The position numbers and the translations under genes were made by a program. Below are positions 1 to 9,063 of a DNA stretch of 64,000 bases, one piece after another. This DNA comes from Rahnella inusitata (GTDB taxonomy: Bacteria; Pseudomonadota; Gammaproteobacteria; Enterobacterales; Enterobacteriaceae). Position 1 is the stretch's first letter, and each line of letters starts with the position of its first letter. The stretch is from positions 62,001 to 126,000 of the forward strand of contig NZ_JYDE01000001.1 in the NCBI RefSeq assembly GCF_003263515.1, written 5' to 3'. Under the pieces are notes generated by a model. That model worked only from the letters and a program-made list of their open reading frames with translations, made no database searches and was not told where the DNA came from.

Positions 1-309
1 ATTCCGGTATGTGTGATGATGATTGGCGGCGTCGGCTGGATGGCGGGCCCGGCCTGTATCGTGCCAAAGCAAAGTCTGGCGCTGTACGAAGCGGCGAAGC
101 AAGGCGACTGGACAAAGGCGATGGCGTTGCAGCGTCCCCTGTGGCGCATCAATGAAATCTTCGCTAAGTATTCGATTGCCGGATGCATCAAAGCGGCATT
201 GCAGTTGCAGGGTTTTGCCGTGGGCGATCCGCTGCCGCCGCAGGTTCCGCTCGACGCCACCGCGCGTCTGGAAATCGCTGAAGTTTTACGTTCGGTAGGT
301 GCCTTGTGA
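1..309 (+). CDS. DapA/NAL-family aldolase or lyase, C-terminal part (5' end outside window)
   Basis: Only the last 102 codons are present; the reading frame is open from the first base. The end of the protein fits the C-terminal helical part of the dihydrodipicolinate synthase/N-acetylneuraminate lyase family: a glycine-rich strand (IGGVGWMAGPACIVPKQ) followed by helices that include WRINEIFAKYSIAGCIKAAL. The family makes Schiff-base class I aldolases, but the catalytic Lys and Tyr would lie upstream of the window, so the substrate cannot be read. The stop overlaps the GTG start of the nucleoside hydrolase gene by four bases, so this is part of the same operon. Family assignment is fairly sure; function as true DapA is unlikely given the neighbours. 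Confidence 0.75.
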   Translation: MPVCVMMIGGVGWMAGPACIVPKQSLALYEAAKQGDWTKAMALQRPLWRINEIFAKYSIAGCIKAALQLQGFAVGDPLPPQVPLDATARLEIAEVLRSVGAL

Positions 310-1256
310 AAACGCTGCCCGTTATTATTGATTGCGATCCCGGTATTGATGACGCCATTGCGTTGCTCTGCGCGTTCGTTGCGCCGCAGCTCAATATCCT
401 CGGTATCTGCACCGTGTGCGGTAATCAGCCGTTGCCCAATACCTTGCGTAACGCGCTGCAAATCACAGAACTCGGCCAAAGAACCGATATTCCGGTTTTT
501 GCCGGATGCCATCAGCCGATGTTTCGCGAACCGATCCACGGCCAGTTTCATGGCGAAAACGGCCTCGGCAATACCGCCTTTCCCGCACCGCAAAAACAGC
601 CCGAAACGCTCCACGCCGTCAATTTTCTGATTAACAGCTGCGAGCAGGCGATCCGCGATAATCAGCCGGTGACTCTTTGTGTGCTCGGGCCGCTGACCAA
701 TCTGGCGACAGCGCTGCGCATGAAACCGCAGATCGCCGCCGGGATTGCCCGCGTGGTACTGATGGGCGGCGCATACCATGAAGCCGGTAACCGCACCATG
801 ACCTCCGAATTCAACATGCTGGCCGATCCTCATGCCGCGCATGTGGTTTTTTCCAGTGAGCTGAATATCACGGTTCTGCCGCTGGACGCGACGCATCAGG
901 TCATTCTCACGCCGGAACACGTGGGGAAATTCATCAATGTTTCCGGTCGGATTTCCCAACCATTGGGCGAACTGATGGCCTTCTGGGATCGCAATGATAT
1001 TCGCCGTTACGGCTCACGAGGCGGACCCTTGCACGATCCGCTGGTGATTGCCTACGTCCTTGCGCCGGAACTGTTTGGTAGCGAGAAAGCGCGGGTGTTT
1101 GTCGAATACAACAGCGAGTTATGTATGGGACAAACCGTGGCGGACTGGTACGGCAAGTCCGGACAGACAGCGAATGTTGATATCGTCACGCGCGTGGACG
1201 CCCCAAAGGTGTTCATGCTGTTTTATGAGCTACTTTCACGTTATGCCGGGAACTGA
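306..1256 (+). CDS. Nucleoside hydrolase (IUNH family), first of two
   Basis: 316 aa, a normal length for inosine-uridine preferring nucleoside hydrolases, which split the N-glycosidic bond of ribonucleosides to base plus ribose. The N-terminal calcium-site motif DCDPGIDDA is present (Asp11, Asp15, Asp16), as are GPLTNLA (about 128-134), MGGA (153-156), EFN (168-170) and the late GPLHDP pair His243-Asp244. The His is the leaving-group acid in the purine-accepting group I enzymes. The start is GTG at 306, within the stop of the upstream aldolase gene. It is followed after four bases by a paralogous hydrolase and then an ABC importer. Base preference cannot be told from the sequence. Cytoplasmic; no signal peptide. 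Confidence 0.9.
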   Translation: MKTLPVIIDCDPGIDDAIALLCAFVAPQLNILGICTVCGNQPLPNTLRNALQITELGQRTDIPVFAGCHQPMFREPIHGQFHGENGLGNTAFPAPQKQPETLHAVNFLINSCEQAIRDNQPVTLCVLGPLTNLATALRMKPQIAAGIARVVLMGGAYHEAGNRTMTSEFNMLADPHAAHVVFSSELNITVLPLDATHQVILTPEHVGKFINVSGRISQPLGELMAFWDRNDIRRYGSRGGPLHDPLVIAYVLAPELFGSEKARVFVEYNSELCMGQTVADWYGKSGQTANVDIVTRVDAPKVFMLFYELLSRYAGN

Positions 1257-1260
1257 CCCT

Positions 1261-2223
1261 ATGAGCCAGCGCATCATTATTGATACCGATCCCGGCGTGG
1301 ATGACGCCATCGCTCTGTGGCTGGCGTTAGCCTCACCGGAACTTGAGGTGCTGGGCGTGACGGTGGTCGCCGGAAATGTGGCGCTGAAAGATACCGTGCG
1401 CAATGCCTGCAAAATCGTCGCGCTGTCGGGCAAAACTTCAACGCCAATTTATGCCGGTGCGCCTGGCCCGCTGGTGCGTGATCAGGTTTACGGCAAATAT
1501 GCCCACATCGGTGCCTTCAGCAACGAACTGGTGCCGGACAGCGAACTGCAACCTCAGGCGGAACACGCCGTTGATTTTCTGGTGCGAACGCTGAGAAAAG
1601 CGGCGCAGGATAACGATCCGATCACGATTTGCGCTATCGGCCCGATGACCAATCTCGCACTGGCGCTGGGTATGCACCCGGACGTTGCCCGCGGCATCAG
1701 ACAAATCGTCACCATGAGCTGCGCATTTACCGCGCTCGGACATCGCGTGCCGTGGGCAGAATTCAACGTGTATGCCGATCCGCACGCCGCCGAAAAAGTG
1801 TTCACTAGCGGCGTCCCGCTGGTGGTGATGCCGCTCGATATGACTTTTCAGGCGCTGATCGGTGCTGATGATATCGATGCGATAAGACAGGACGGCGGCA
1901 AGCCGGGTGAATCCATCGCCGCGCTGCTGAGTGCGTTTGATCGCAGCGATCTCACCCGCTTTGGCCGCGAGGGCGGGCCGGTTCACGATGCAACGACCAT
2001 CGCGTATCTGCTGCAATCCGGCCTGTTCTCCGGCCAGAAAGCGCGCGTCGGCGTGGCGGTTTCCGGCAACACAGCCGGTTATACCTATGCTGATTTCTAC
2101 AACAAATTACCGACGCCGCCGAACGCGCTGGTGATGCAAAAAGTGGATGAATACGGCTTCTTCAGTTTGCTGCGCCGTGTACTTTCCCGCTACGGCGCAC
2201 ATCATGGCGAACAGCAGGCATGA
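1261..2223 (+). CDS. Nucleoside hydrolase (IUNH family), second of two
   Basis: 320 aa from the ATG at 1261, four bases after the first hydrolase gene. A longer open frame begins at 1048 inside that gene, but the family N-terminus (IIIDTDPGVDDAIAL) starts exactly here. Metal-site Asp8, Asp10, Asp14 and Asp15, GPMTNLA (128-134), EFN (167-169) and the late His242-Asp243 pair are all present, so it should be active. The usual MGGA loop reads MSCA (152-155), unlike its neighbour. The two hydrolases are clearly diverged, which suggests different base preferences rather than a recent duplication. The stop overlaps the start of the permease gene (ATGA). Confidence 0.9.
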   Translation: MSQRIIIDTDPGVDDAIALWLALASPELEVLGVTVVAGNVALKDTVRNACKIVALSGKTSTPIYAGAPGPLVRDQVYGKYAHIGAFSNELVPDSELQPQAEHAVDFLVRTLRKAAQDNDPITICAIGPMTNLALALGMHPDVARGIRQIVTMSCAFTALGHRVPWAEFNVYADPHAAEKVFTSGVPLVVMPLDMTFQALIGADDIDAIRQDGGKPGESIAALLSAFDRSDLTRFGREGGPVHDATTIAYLLQSGLFSGQKARVGVAVSGNTAGYTYADFYNKLPTPPNALVMQKVDEYGFFSLLRRVLSRYGAHHGEQQA

Positions 2224-3194
2224 GCCGTTACCTGCTGGGGCGTTTCGGACAAACGTTACTGACGCTGTTCGTGATGTCGCTGCTGGTTTTTGGAGGCGTT
2301 TATCTGGTGGGAAATCCGGTCGATCTCCTGCTCAGCACCACGGCCACTCCCGCTGAACGCCTCGGCGTGATCCAGTCTTTCGGCCTTGATAAACCGGTGT
2401 GGGAGCAATACGGCCTGTTCGTGGTCAATGCCCTGCACGGCGATATGGGCAACTCTTTTATCTACAACCAGCCCGCGCTGCACCTGATTTTCCAGCGAAT
2501 GCCCGCCACACTTGAACTGGCGCTGGTGGCGTTTGTTCTGGCACTGATGATTGGTATTCCGCTGGGCGTTTACGCCGGTTTGCGCCCGGACGGCTGGCTG
2601 TCGAAAACCATCATGACCCTCTCCATTTTCGGCTTCAGCCTGCCCACGTTCTGGATTGGGCTGATGATGATCATGCTGTTCAGCGTCAAGCTCGGTGTGC
2701 TTCCGGCGTCCGGGCGCGGCGAAACGATGGACGTTTTCGGCGTTCCCGTCAGTCTCTTTACCGCCGACGGACTCGCGCATTTGATCCTTCCCGCGTTCAA
2801 TCTGGCGCTGTTCAAAATTTCACTGATTATCCGCCTGACACGTGCGGGCGTGCTTGAATGCCTGCAACAGGATTTCATCCGTTTTGCCCGCGCGAAAGGT
2901 TTGTCCGAAAGCCGCATCGTGCTGGTTCATGTTCTGAAAAACACGCTGATTCCGCTGATTACCGTCATAGGACTGGAGCTTGGCTCGCTGATTGCCTTTG
3001 CCGTCGTCACCGAAACCATTTATGCGTGGCCGGGCATGGGCAAGCTGATTATTGATTCCATCGCGGTGCTCGATCGCCCGGTAATTCTGGCGTACCTGAT
3101 GATCACCGTGGTGATGTTCAGCCTGATCAACCTGCTGGTGGATGTCCTCTACGTGCTGGTCGATCCGCGCGTGCGGCTGGGGGGCGAAGACTGA
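2220..3194 (+). CDS. Dipeptide/nucleoside-type ABC transporter permease (DppB-like)
   Basis: 324 aa inner-membrane permease of the peptide/nickel/opine ABC family. It has a TM helix at the N-terminus (about 10-30), an extracytoplasmic stretch, then five more hydrophobic segments. The EAA-type coupling loop is seen near 220-240 (FIRFARAKGLSESRI..HVLKNTLIPL), and the C-terminus VDVLYVLVDPRVRLG is the classic DppB ending. It overlaps the upstream hydrolase gene by four bases and the next permease by one. The pairing with two nucleoside hydrolases suggests that the imported compound is a nucleoside or nucleoside conjugate rather than a simple peptide; that is inference. No binding-protein gene is visible in the window; it may lie upstream. 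Confidence 0.9.
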   Translation: MSRYLLGRFGQTLLTLFVMSLLVFGGVYLVGNPVDLLLSTTATPAERLGVIQSFGLDKPVWEQYGLFVVNALHGDMGNSFIYNQPALHLIFQRMPATLELALVAFVLALMIGIPLGVYAGLRPDGWLSKTIMTLSIFGFSLPTFWIGLMMIMLFSVKLGVLPASGRGETMDVFGVPVSLFTADGLAHLILPAFNLALFKISLIIRLTRAGVLECLQQDFIRFARAKGLSESRIVLVHVLKNTLIPLITVIGLELGSLIAFAVVTETIYAWPGMGKLIIDSIAVLDRPVILAYLMITVVMFSLINLLVDVLYVLVDPRVRLGGED

Positions 3195-4111
3195 TGCCGT
3201 CGAATTCGGTTCATTCCCGCAATACCCTGCGGCAGACGGCGCACTCGGCCTTTTACAACACGCTGATGGCGCTTATGCGCAATAAATTTTCGCTGTGCGG
3301 CCTGATTATTTTGGGTATCGCCATTTTGCTTTCGGTACTTGCGCCGTGGATCTCCCCGCAAAATCCCTACGATTTATCGCAACTCGATATTATGGATGGC
3401 CGCCTGAAACCGGGCTCTGCCAGCATGAGCGGCATGATTTACTGGCTGGGGACCGACGATCAGGGGCGCGATTTACTGAGTGCCATGCTTTACGGCATGC
3501 GCACCAGCCTGCTGGTGGGTGTGTCCAGTGCGGTGATTGCGCTGACGATTGGCGCGGTGCTTGGGCTTATCAGCGCCTGGGCGGGCGGCAAAACCGACGC
3601 GCTGATTATGCGTATCGTCGATATTCAGCTGAGCTTTCCGCCGATCCTCATCGCGCTTATCCTGCTCGCCGTGCTTGGGCAGGGCGTCGATAAAATTATT
3701 CTGGCGTTGGTGGTCACGCAGTGGGCGTACTACGCACGCACCGTGCGCGGCTCGGCGCTGCTGGAACGTCGCCGCAGTTATGTGGATGCCGCGCGCAGCA
3801 TGGCGCTGTCGAATCCGCGAATCCTCCTGCGCCATATTTTGCCTAACTGCCTGCCGCCGCTGATCGTCGTCGCCACCATGCGCATTGCCTACGCGATTAT
3901 GCTCGAGGCCACGCTGTCATTTCTCGGCATTGGCTTGCCTGTCACCGAACCTTCGCTGGGATTACTTATCGCCAACGGGTTCGACTACCTGATGTCTGGC
4001 GATTACTGGATCAGCGTTTTCCCTGGCATCACGTTGCTGGTGCTGATCGTGGCAATCAACTTAGTCGGTGATGCCTTGCGCGACATTCTCAACCCGAGGA
4101 ATAAGGAATGA
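3194..4111 (+). CDS. ABC transporter permease (DppC-like)
   Basis: 305 aa second permease of the importer. It has an N-terminal cytoplasmic stretch, TM1 near 34-52, then the periplasmic motif GTDDQGRDLLSAMLYG typical of DppC/OppC, followed by five TM segments. The coupling loop reads YVDAARSMALSNPRILLRHILPN (about 195-217). The end of the protein, GDALRDILNPR, is the usual OppC-type ending. TGATG junctions with both neighbours show tight translational coupling. Expected to form a heterodimer with the 2220-3194 product. Confidence 0.9.
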   Translation: MPSNSVHSRNTLRQTAHSAFYNTLMALMRNKFSLCGLIILGIAILLSVLAPWISPQNPYDLSQLDIMDGRLKPGSASMSGMIYWLGTDDQGRDLLSAMLYGMRTSLLVGVSSAVIALTIGAVLGLISAWAGGKTDALIMRIVDIQLSFPPILIALILLAVLGQGVDKIILALVVTQWAYYARTVRGSALLERRRSYVDAARSMALSNPRILLRHILPNCLPPLIVVATMRIAYAIMLEATLSFLGIGLPVTEPSLGLLIANGFDYLMSGDYWISVFPGITLLVLIVAINLVGDALRDILNPRNKE

Positions 4112-5916
4112 TGATGCGCGATCCGGTGTTACAGGTCGAAAAACTCAACACGGCGTTTTCGGTGGAAGGAGAATGGCTGAACGTGGTGCGCGATCTTTCC
4201 TTTTCGATTGGCCCGAAAGAAACGCTGGCGCTGGTGGGAGAATCCGGTTCTGGTAAAAGCGTGACTGCCATGTCAGTGATGCAGCTGCTGGACGCCAGGC
4301 AAACGCGTTACTCCGGCAGCGTGATGTTCGACGGTCAGAATTTACTGGCTCTCAACGGCAAACAAATGCAAAGCATTCGCGGCAACCGCATCGGTATGAT
4401 CTTTCAGGAACCGATGACCAGCCTGAATCCGGTATTAAAAATTGGCGTGCAAATCACCGAAGTGCTCAAGCGGCATCGCGGCATGGACGACGCCACCGCG
4501 CGTACCGAAGCCGTCCGCCTGCTGGAAAAAGTACGGATCCCGGCTGCTGCATCACGGCTGAATGAATATCCGCTGAGCTTTTCCGGCGGCATGCGTCAGC
4601 GGGTGGTGATCGCCATCGCGCTGGCCTGTAATCCACGATTGCTGATTGCCGACGAACCGACCACTGCGCTGGATGTCACCATCCAGGCGCAGATTCTTGC
4701 GCTGATAAAATCTTTGCAGGAAGAAGAGGGGATGTCTGTGCTGTTCATCACCCATGATATGGGCGTGGTGGCCGAAGTGGCTGACCGCACGCTGGTGATG
4801 CACAGGGGCGAAGCGGTGGAACAGGCGACCACGCGGGAAATTTTCCAGCTTCCGCAGCACGCCTATACGCGTGCGCTGCTGGCGGCGGTACCGCGTCTCG
4901 GCGCGATGACCGGCATCGCCTTGCCCAAACGATTTCCACTGATGGATATCGAAACTGGCGTTCCGCAGCCGGTGGCAGAGTCTGTCGATACCCTGCGTCC
5001 GGGTCAGCCGGTGCTGGATGTCAAAAATCTCGTCACACGATTTGATGTGAAGTCCGGCCTGTTGCGCCGTGTGTCTGCGCGCGTCCATGCGGTGGAAGAT
5101 CTCTCTTTCAGCCTGCAACCAGGCGAAACGCTCTCGCTGGTCGGGGAATCCGGCTGCGGAAAATCCACCACGGGCCGCACGATTTTACGGCTGACCGAAG
5201 CCACCTCCGGTGACGTGTTGATTACCGGGCAGGATATACGCCGCGCCGATCGGGCGCATCTTGCAGAGATCCGCTCGCAGGCACAGATGATTTTTCAGGA
5301 TCCGTTTGAGAGCCTGAATCCGCGCATGCGCATCGGGCAGGCAATTGCTGAACCGATGATAAGCCTCGGGCTGCATGATGCCGCCAGCGCAAAAATTCGT
5401 GTGGCGCAGTTGCTCGAACAGGTCGGGCTGCAAAGCAATATGGCAACGCGTTTTCCGCATCAGTTTTCCGGCGGGCAACGTCAGCGGATCTGCATCGCTC
5501 GCGCGCTGGCGCTGGAACCCAAACTTATTATTGCCGACGAAGCGGTGTCGGCGCTGGATGTGTCGGTGAAAGCGCAGGTCATTAATCTGATGCTCGATCT
5601 CCAGCAACAGCTGGGTCTGGCGTACCTGTTTATCTCCCACGATATGGCCGTGGTCGAACGCATCAGCCATCGCGTTGCCGTGATGTATCTGGGGGAAATC
5701 GTCGAAATCGGCTCCCGCGCAGATATTTTTGAAAACCCGCAACATGTCTATACCCGCAAACTGCTGGCCGCCGTACCGGTGCCGGATCCTACTATTCGCC
5801 GCAAGCGCGCCGTCGTTCCGGAAGAACTCGCCAGCCCGCTGCGCCCGGCCACGTATCAGCCACCTGTCCGCCATTATCGCGAAGTCAGCGACGGGCACTT
5901 CGTACAAATCCCCTGA
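4108..5916 (+). CDS. Fused double ATPase of the dipeptide-type ABC importer (DppD-DppF fusion)
   Basis: 602 aa with two complete ABC ATPase domains. The first has Walker A GESGSGKS (44-51), Q-loop FQEP (99-102), signature FSGGMRQR (158-165) and Walker B LLIADEP (178-184), then the oligopeptide-type C-terminal extension. The second has Walker A GESGCGKS (346-353), signature FSGGQRQR and Walker B LIIADEA, where Ala replaces the usual Pro after Glu. Fused ATPases of this type occur in YejF and GsiA systems. The start could be any of three successive ATGs; the first overlaps the permease stop, and an AAGGA just before it would better serve the third. No terminator was seen directly downstream. 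Powers uptake through the two permeases. Confidence 0.92.
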   Translation: MMMRDPVLQVEKLNTAFSVEGEWLNVVRDLSFSIGPKETLALVGESGSGKSVTAMSVMQLLDARQTRYSGSVMFDGQNLLALNGKQMQSIRGNRIGMIFQEPMTSLNPVLKIGVQITEVLKRHRGMDDATARTEAVRLLEKVRIPAAASRLNEYPLSFSGGMRQRVVIAIALACNPRLLIADEPTTALDVTIQAQILALIKSLQEEEGMSVLFITHDMGVVAEVADRTLVMHRGEAVEQATTREIFQLPQHAYTRALLAAVPRLGAMTGIALPKRFPLMDIETGVPQPVAESVDTLRPGQPVLDVKNLVTRFDVKSGLLRRVSARVHAVEDLSFSLQPGETLSLVGESGCGKSTTGRTILRLTEATSGDVLITGQDIRRADRAHLAEIRSQAQMIFQDPFESLNPRMRIGQAIAEPMISLGLHDAASAKIRVAQLLEQVGLQSNMATRFPHQFSGGQRQRICIARALALEPKLIIADEAVSALDVSVKAQVINLMLDLQQQLGLAYLFISHDMAVVERISHRVAVMYLGEIVEIGSRADIFENPQHVYTRKLLAAVPVPDPTIRRKRAVVPEELASPLRPATYQPPVRHYREVSDGHFVQIP

Positions 5917-6192
5917 TTCCCGCCCGTTTTCTCGCTAAATGGGTCATAGCATTCGCTTAGTTACAACATACTTTAAACGTGGAAAGATTTCCTGATCGAG
6001 TTATCAGGATGTGCCCTGCAAATTTGCGGCGCGGATCCCTCTGTAAGCCGCATCGCAGGCGGGAACTGGCTTAGTTCAATTCGCCATGAGTCATAACATA
6101 ACGGTCATGAGTAAACATCTTGACCAGGTGACGGCGATCACGTTTTATGGCAACCGGACAATCCCCTAATTTACCTGCAAAGGATAATAATA

Positions 6193-7404
6193 ATGACTGA
6201 GTGCGCATCGCTGGACACCCGGCCACATACTTCTGCTTTCCGCCGATGGCTGGCGGTCTTTTCACTCGCCTGCGGCACCTTCGTGCTGGTCAATACCGAA
6301 TTTCTGCCGATTGGTTTGCTTTCACCCATCGCCCGTTCGCTGGGCGTTACCGAGGGGCACGCGGGTCTGGCGGTGATGCTGCCGGGACTGATTGCCGCAA
6401 TTTCTGCACCACTGATCATGCTGTTCGCCAAACGTATGGATCGCCGTAAGCTGCTGTTATTGCTCTCCGCGACGGTGATTATTGCTAATGGTATTGCTGT
6501 GATGGCGGAATCCTTCAACGTTTTGCTGATCGGACGCATTATTCTTGGCGTGGGTGTCGGCGGATTCTGGTCATTCGCCATCCCTTCCGGGCGCAGGCTG
6601 GTGCCGGAAGAGCAGGGCGCGCGGGCGATTTCGTTGATCACCGCCGGTGTCGCCGTCGGCACGGTTGCTGGTGTGCCAGCGGGGGCATTTATCGGCGATC
6701 TGTACGGCTGGCGTATGGCGTTCACCCTGAATTCGGTGCTGGCGCTGGTATTCTTCGTATTGCAGTGGATTGCCTTACCGCCGCTTCCTGCTCAGCAATC
6801 AATCGGGCTGCGCGCCATGCTCGGCGTGATAAAAGTGCCCGGTATCCGCTATGCGTTAATCATCGGCGTGTTTATGGCCGGTGGCCATTTTGCGGCCTAC
6901 ACCTATCTGGAGCCGTGGCTGCGTTTCGACCTGGATCTGTCGGCCAGTGATATTTCGTTATTGCTGATGGGATACGGCATTGCCGGGTTATTCGGCACGT
7001 TAACTTCCGAATTCACCGTGCGTGAGTTTGGCGTAAAGCGGGCGTTTATGTTGAACATGTTATTGCTCAGCGTGTCGGTGCTGGTGTTATCACTGTTCCC
7101 TGTGCCGCTGGCGGTGGCCAGCGCGCTGGTGATCCTGTGGGGGCTGGCGTTTGGTGCATTGCCTGTGTGCCTGAACATCTGGACTTATCAGGCGTCGCCC
7201 GCCTTGTTCGAAACCGGTTCTGCGCTGCTGGTCTGCGTATTCCAGACGTCTCTGGCGTTGGGCGCCCTGTTCGGCGGCGTACTGGCAGATAACGCCGGAG
7301 TCAGCAGCGCTTTCCTGCTCGGCGGCGCGCTGACCCTACTGGCAACCATCACCATTTTTCTGTCGCGTCCGCAGCCTGCACAGTTGCGCGGATCCGACGC
7401 ATAA
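6193..7404 (+). CDS. MFS exporter of the DHA1 family (NepI/AraJ-like)
   Basis: 403 aa, about 12 hydrophobic segments, a typical DHA1 drug:H+ antiporter length. TM1 contains VNTEFLPIGLLSPIA, matching the EFLPVSLLTPMA region of the purine ribonucleoside exporter NepI and the AraJ/SotB group. The loop after TM2 has KRMDRRKLL, and motif C-like glycine-rich GVAVGTVAGVPAGAFIGD lies in TM5. RBS AAGGA sits 9 bases before the ATG. It follows the nucleoside hydrolase/ABC operon on the same strand after a 276-bp gap that has only short dyads. A role in nucleoside or base export would fit that context but is inference; sugar or drug efflux is equally possible. Confidence 0.85.
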   Translation: MTECASLDTRPHTSAFRRWLAVFSLACGTFVLVNTEFLPIGLLSPIARSLGVTEGHAGLAVMLPGLIAAISAPLIMLFAKRMDRRKLLLLLSATVIIANGIAVMAESFNVLLIGRIILGVGVGGFWSFAIPSGRRLVPEEQGARAISLITAGVAVGTVAGVPAGAFIGDLYGWRMAFTLNSVLALVFFVLQWIALPPLPAQQSIGLRAMLGVIKVPGIRYALIIGVFMAGGHFAAYTYLEPWLRFDLDLSASDISLLLMGYGIAGLFGTLTSEFTVREFGVKRAFMLNMLLLSVSVLVLSLFPVPLAVASALVILWGLAFGALPVCLNIWTYQASPALFETGSALLVCVFQTSLALGALFGGVLADNAGVSSAFLLGGALTLLATITIFLSRPQPAQLRGSDA

Positions 7405-7450
7405 CGTGATTTGTGAACAGGAAATGTTTCCACGTATACATTGTGGTGTT

Positions 7451-7480
7451 ATTTAACCGGTCAGAGCGCCGGTTAAATTT
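7451..7480 (+). terminator. Hairpin after MFS gene, probable terminator
   Basis: Ten-base arms ATTTAACCGG (7451-7460) and CCGGTTAAAT (7469-7478) with an 8-base loop, about 50 bases after the MFS stop. The T tract after it is weak (TTGAT), so termination may be partial. Confidence 0.55.
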
Positions 7481-7586
7481 GATACAAAGCAAGGACGAAG
7501 TGCTTTTATTAATTTTATTATTCGCCTGAATTGAAGTCCGCTGCTACTTTCTAAGAACTAGCAAACAACCGACGGGAGGGCGTTAA

Positions 7587-7835
7587 ATGAAAGTGCTGAA
7601 AAATGAAACAGACTATATTTCCTGGATGTTCGACAACTACTTTCAGCTGTCTAAGGCTACCGTGTCGCCTTTAATGAGTGATGCAGAGATCAGGGAGGTA
7701 CTTAATGAATTGCATCCTGAGTCGTTCCCTTGTATAGGGTATTTAACTTTATCTTCAAGTGGTTGTATGCACGAAGTAAATTATATATCACGAGAGATGG
7801 TATCAGAGTGGGCGGTTGAACTGGATATAAACTAA
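7587..7835 (+). CDS. Small protein of unknown function, 82 aa
   Basis: Has a strong GGGAGG ribosome-binding site 9 bases before the ATG and is followed by a good terminator, so it looks like a real monocistronic gene. The protein (MKVLKNETDYISWMFDNYF...) is acidic, rich in aromatic residues, has no signal or membrane segment, and contains a possible GCMHEVNYIS strand. I do not recognise a family. The coding sequence is more AT-rich than its neighbours, which hints at acquisition or a rapidly changing small gene. Confidence 0.6.
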   Translation: MKVLKNETDYISWMFDNYFQLSKATVSPLMSDAEIREVLNELHPESFPCIGYLTLSSSGCMHEVNYISREMVSEWAVELDIN

Positions 7836-7870
7836 ACTCAAATTTCCTTCAAACCGTTATCACTGTTTTG

Positions 7871-7901
7871 GAAGGTCGGGGGTATCTCCCGGCCTTCTTT
7901 T
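7871..7901 (+). terminator. Rho-independent terminator of the 82-aa gene
   Basis: Arms GAAGGTCGGG (7871-7880) and CCCGGCCTTC (7888-7897), 7-base loop, followed by TTTTC. Lies about 35 bases after the stop. Confidence 0.85.
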
Positions 7902-7965
7902 CATTGTTGTTATCCATTCTCAAGATACGTTTATCACTCTTTTTGTGTCATACAGATGCCAGAAT

Positions 7966-7997
7966 AAACATCAGGTTATGCCATCACCTGATGTTTT
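7966..7997 (+). terminator. Second hairpin with T tract in the gap before the SnoaL-like gene
   Basis: Eleven-base arms AAACATCAGGT (7966-7976) and ACCTGATGTTT (7986-7996) followed by T and G. It lies about 70 bases after the first terminator and could act in either direction. No gene lies between the two hairpins. Confidence 0.5.
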
Positions 7998-8039
7998 GAA
8001 TAAGCGGAAATGAATACTGAAAAGACAAAAGATCATACA

Positions 8040-8065
8040 ATCCTGAGATCATATGATCTCAGGAT
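8040..8065. repeat. 26-bp perfect palindrome
   Basis: The half ATCCTGAGATCAT is followed at once by its exact reverse complement, giving a zero-loop palindrome. It lies 32 bases beyond the stop of the SnoaL-like gene on the minus strand. It may act as that gene's terminator or as a protein-binding or cruciform site. GATCATA also occurs just upstream (about 8031-8037), a partial direct repeat of its core. Confidence 0.8.
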
Positions 8066-8097
8066 ATATTTTGAGCGGGGGTTTTAAAACTATGGTC

Positions 8098-8433
8098 TCA
8101 CTCGAAATAGAACCACGCGGTTTTAATCAGGCTATTTTCTACTTCGAACACCGCGATGCTGTTTACTGGCTGATCGTAGATGCCGTGAATCAGTTCGTGA
8201 TCAAACACTTTGTTGCCCAGCACGGTTCTCGACAGCAGTTCGGCGCGCAGCGCTTTATTGTTGAAACGATGGTTCCTGTAAAACGTGACTAATGCGTCCT
8301 TACCCTGTAAAGACGGCGTCATCGTGGGCATACGATAGGCTGTGAAATCTTCGCTATAGCAGGCGGCGAAAGCCTCCAGATCGTGGGCGTTATAGGCGTC
8401 GAACTGCTTTTCAACGGGCGTGGCTGCATTCAT
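8098..8433 (-). CDS. SnoaL-like/NTF2-fold protein
   Basis: 111 aa. The N-terminus VEKQFDAYNAHDLEAFAACYSEDF is the characteristic opening of nuclear-transport-factor-2-like SnoaL domains (helix, then the N-H-D-L-E-A-F-A pattern), a fold used by small isomerases, hydrolases and stress proteins. It ends with a hydrophobic strand pair. RBS AAGG lies 8 bases before the ATG. Monocistronic, divergent from osmC. The substrate cannot be predicted. Confidence 0.75.
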   Translation of the reverse strand: MNAATPVEKQFDAYNAHDLEAFAACYSEDFTAYRMPTMTPSLQGKDALVTFYRNHRFNNKALRAELLSRTVLGNKVFDHELIHGIYDQPVNSIAVFEVENSLIKTAWFYFE

Positions 8434-8599
8434 GAGCTTACCTTCTTTGAATTTATATGTGAATTAAACGCATAATAATTCATGTGGTGCTGTCTGGTAA
8501 AGCCTCATTTAAGAAAGTTCCTGCTTTGCTGGCAGAACTCGCGTAACCCTCGTCAGCGTCTATACTTAACCCGAATGTAAAACAAATCGGAGGAAATAC

Positions 8600-9031
8600 A
8601 TGACCATTCATAAAAAAGGCCAGGCACATTGGGAAGGCGACATCAAACACGGAAAAGGTTACATCTCTTCTGAAAGTGGCGCACTCAAAGATCAGCCGTA
8701 CGGTTTCAACACCCGCTTTGAAGGCAAACCCGGTACTAACCCGGAAGAGCTTCTCGGCGCAGCACATTCCGCCTGCTTCTCAATGGCACTGTCATTGATG
8801 CTCGGCGAAGCAGGGCACACCCCTGAAAGCATCGATACCGTCGCAGACGTTTCGCTCGATAAAGTGGATGGCGGCTTTGCTATCACTAAGATCGCGCTCG
8901 ACAGCACCGTTAAACTGCCAGGGATCGATAAAGACAAGTTTGATGAAATCATCAAAGCGGCGAAAGCCGGATGTCCGGTTTCCAAAGTGCTTAACGCAGA
9001 AATCACTCTGACTTATAAGCTGGAAAACTGA
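8600..9031 (+). CDS. osmC: Peroxiredoxin OsmC
   Basis: 143 aa, the same length as Escherichia coli OsmC. OsmC is a cytoplasmic thiol peroxidase that reduces organic hydroperoxides and is induced by osmotic stress and at stationary phase. The two catalytic cysteines are present: Cys59 in AAHSACFSMAL and Cys125 in AGCPVSKV. RBS GGAGG lies 6 bases before the ATG. Own terminator follows. Clear ortholog. Confidence 0.95.
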   Translation: MTIHKKGQAHWEGDIKHGKGYISSESGALKDQPYGFNTRFEGKPGTNPEELLGAAHSACFSMALSLMLGEAGHTPESIDTVADVSLDKVDGGFAITKIALDSTVKLPGIDKDKFDEIIKAAKAGCPVSKVLNAEITLTYKLEN

Positions 9032-9063
9032 TCCGCTTTGTCTGAATGAGTTTGAGTGACTAT

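Noticed and set aside
1048-1260. Upstream extension of the second nucleoside hydrolase gene
   Set aside because: It lies inside the first hydrolase gene in another frame; the family N-terminus begins at 1261.
2256-2780. Long minus-strand open frame opposite the first permease gene
   Set aside because: Antisense shadow of a high-GC permease gene, rich in Gln, His and Arg, no family features. Similar shadows opposite other genes were also left out.
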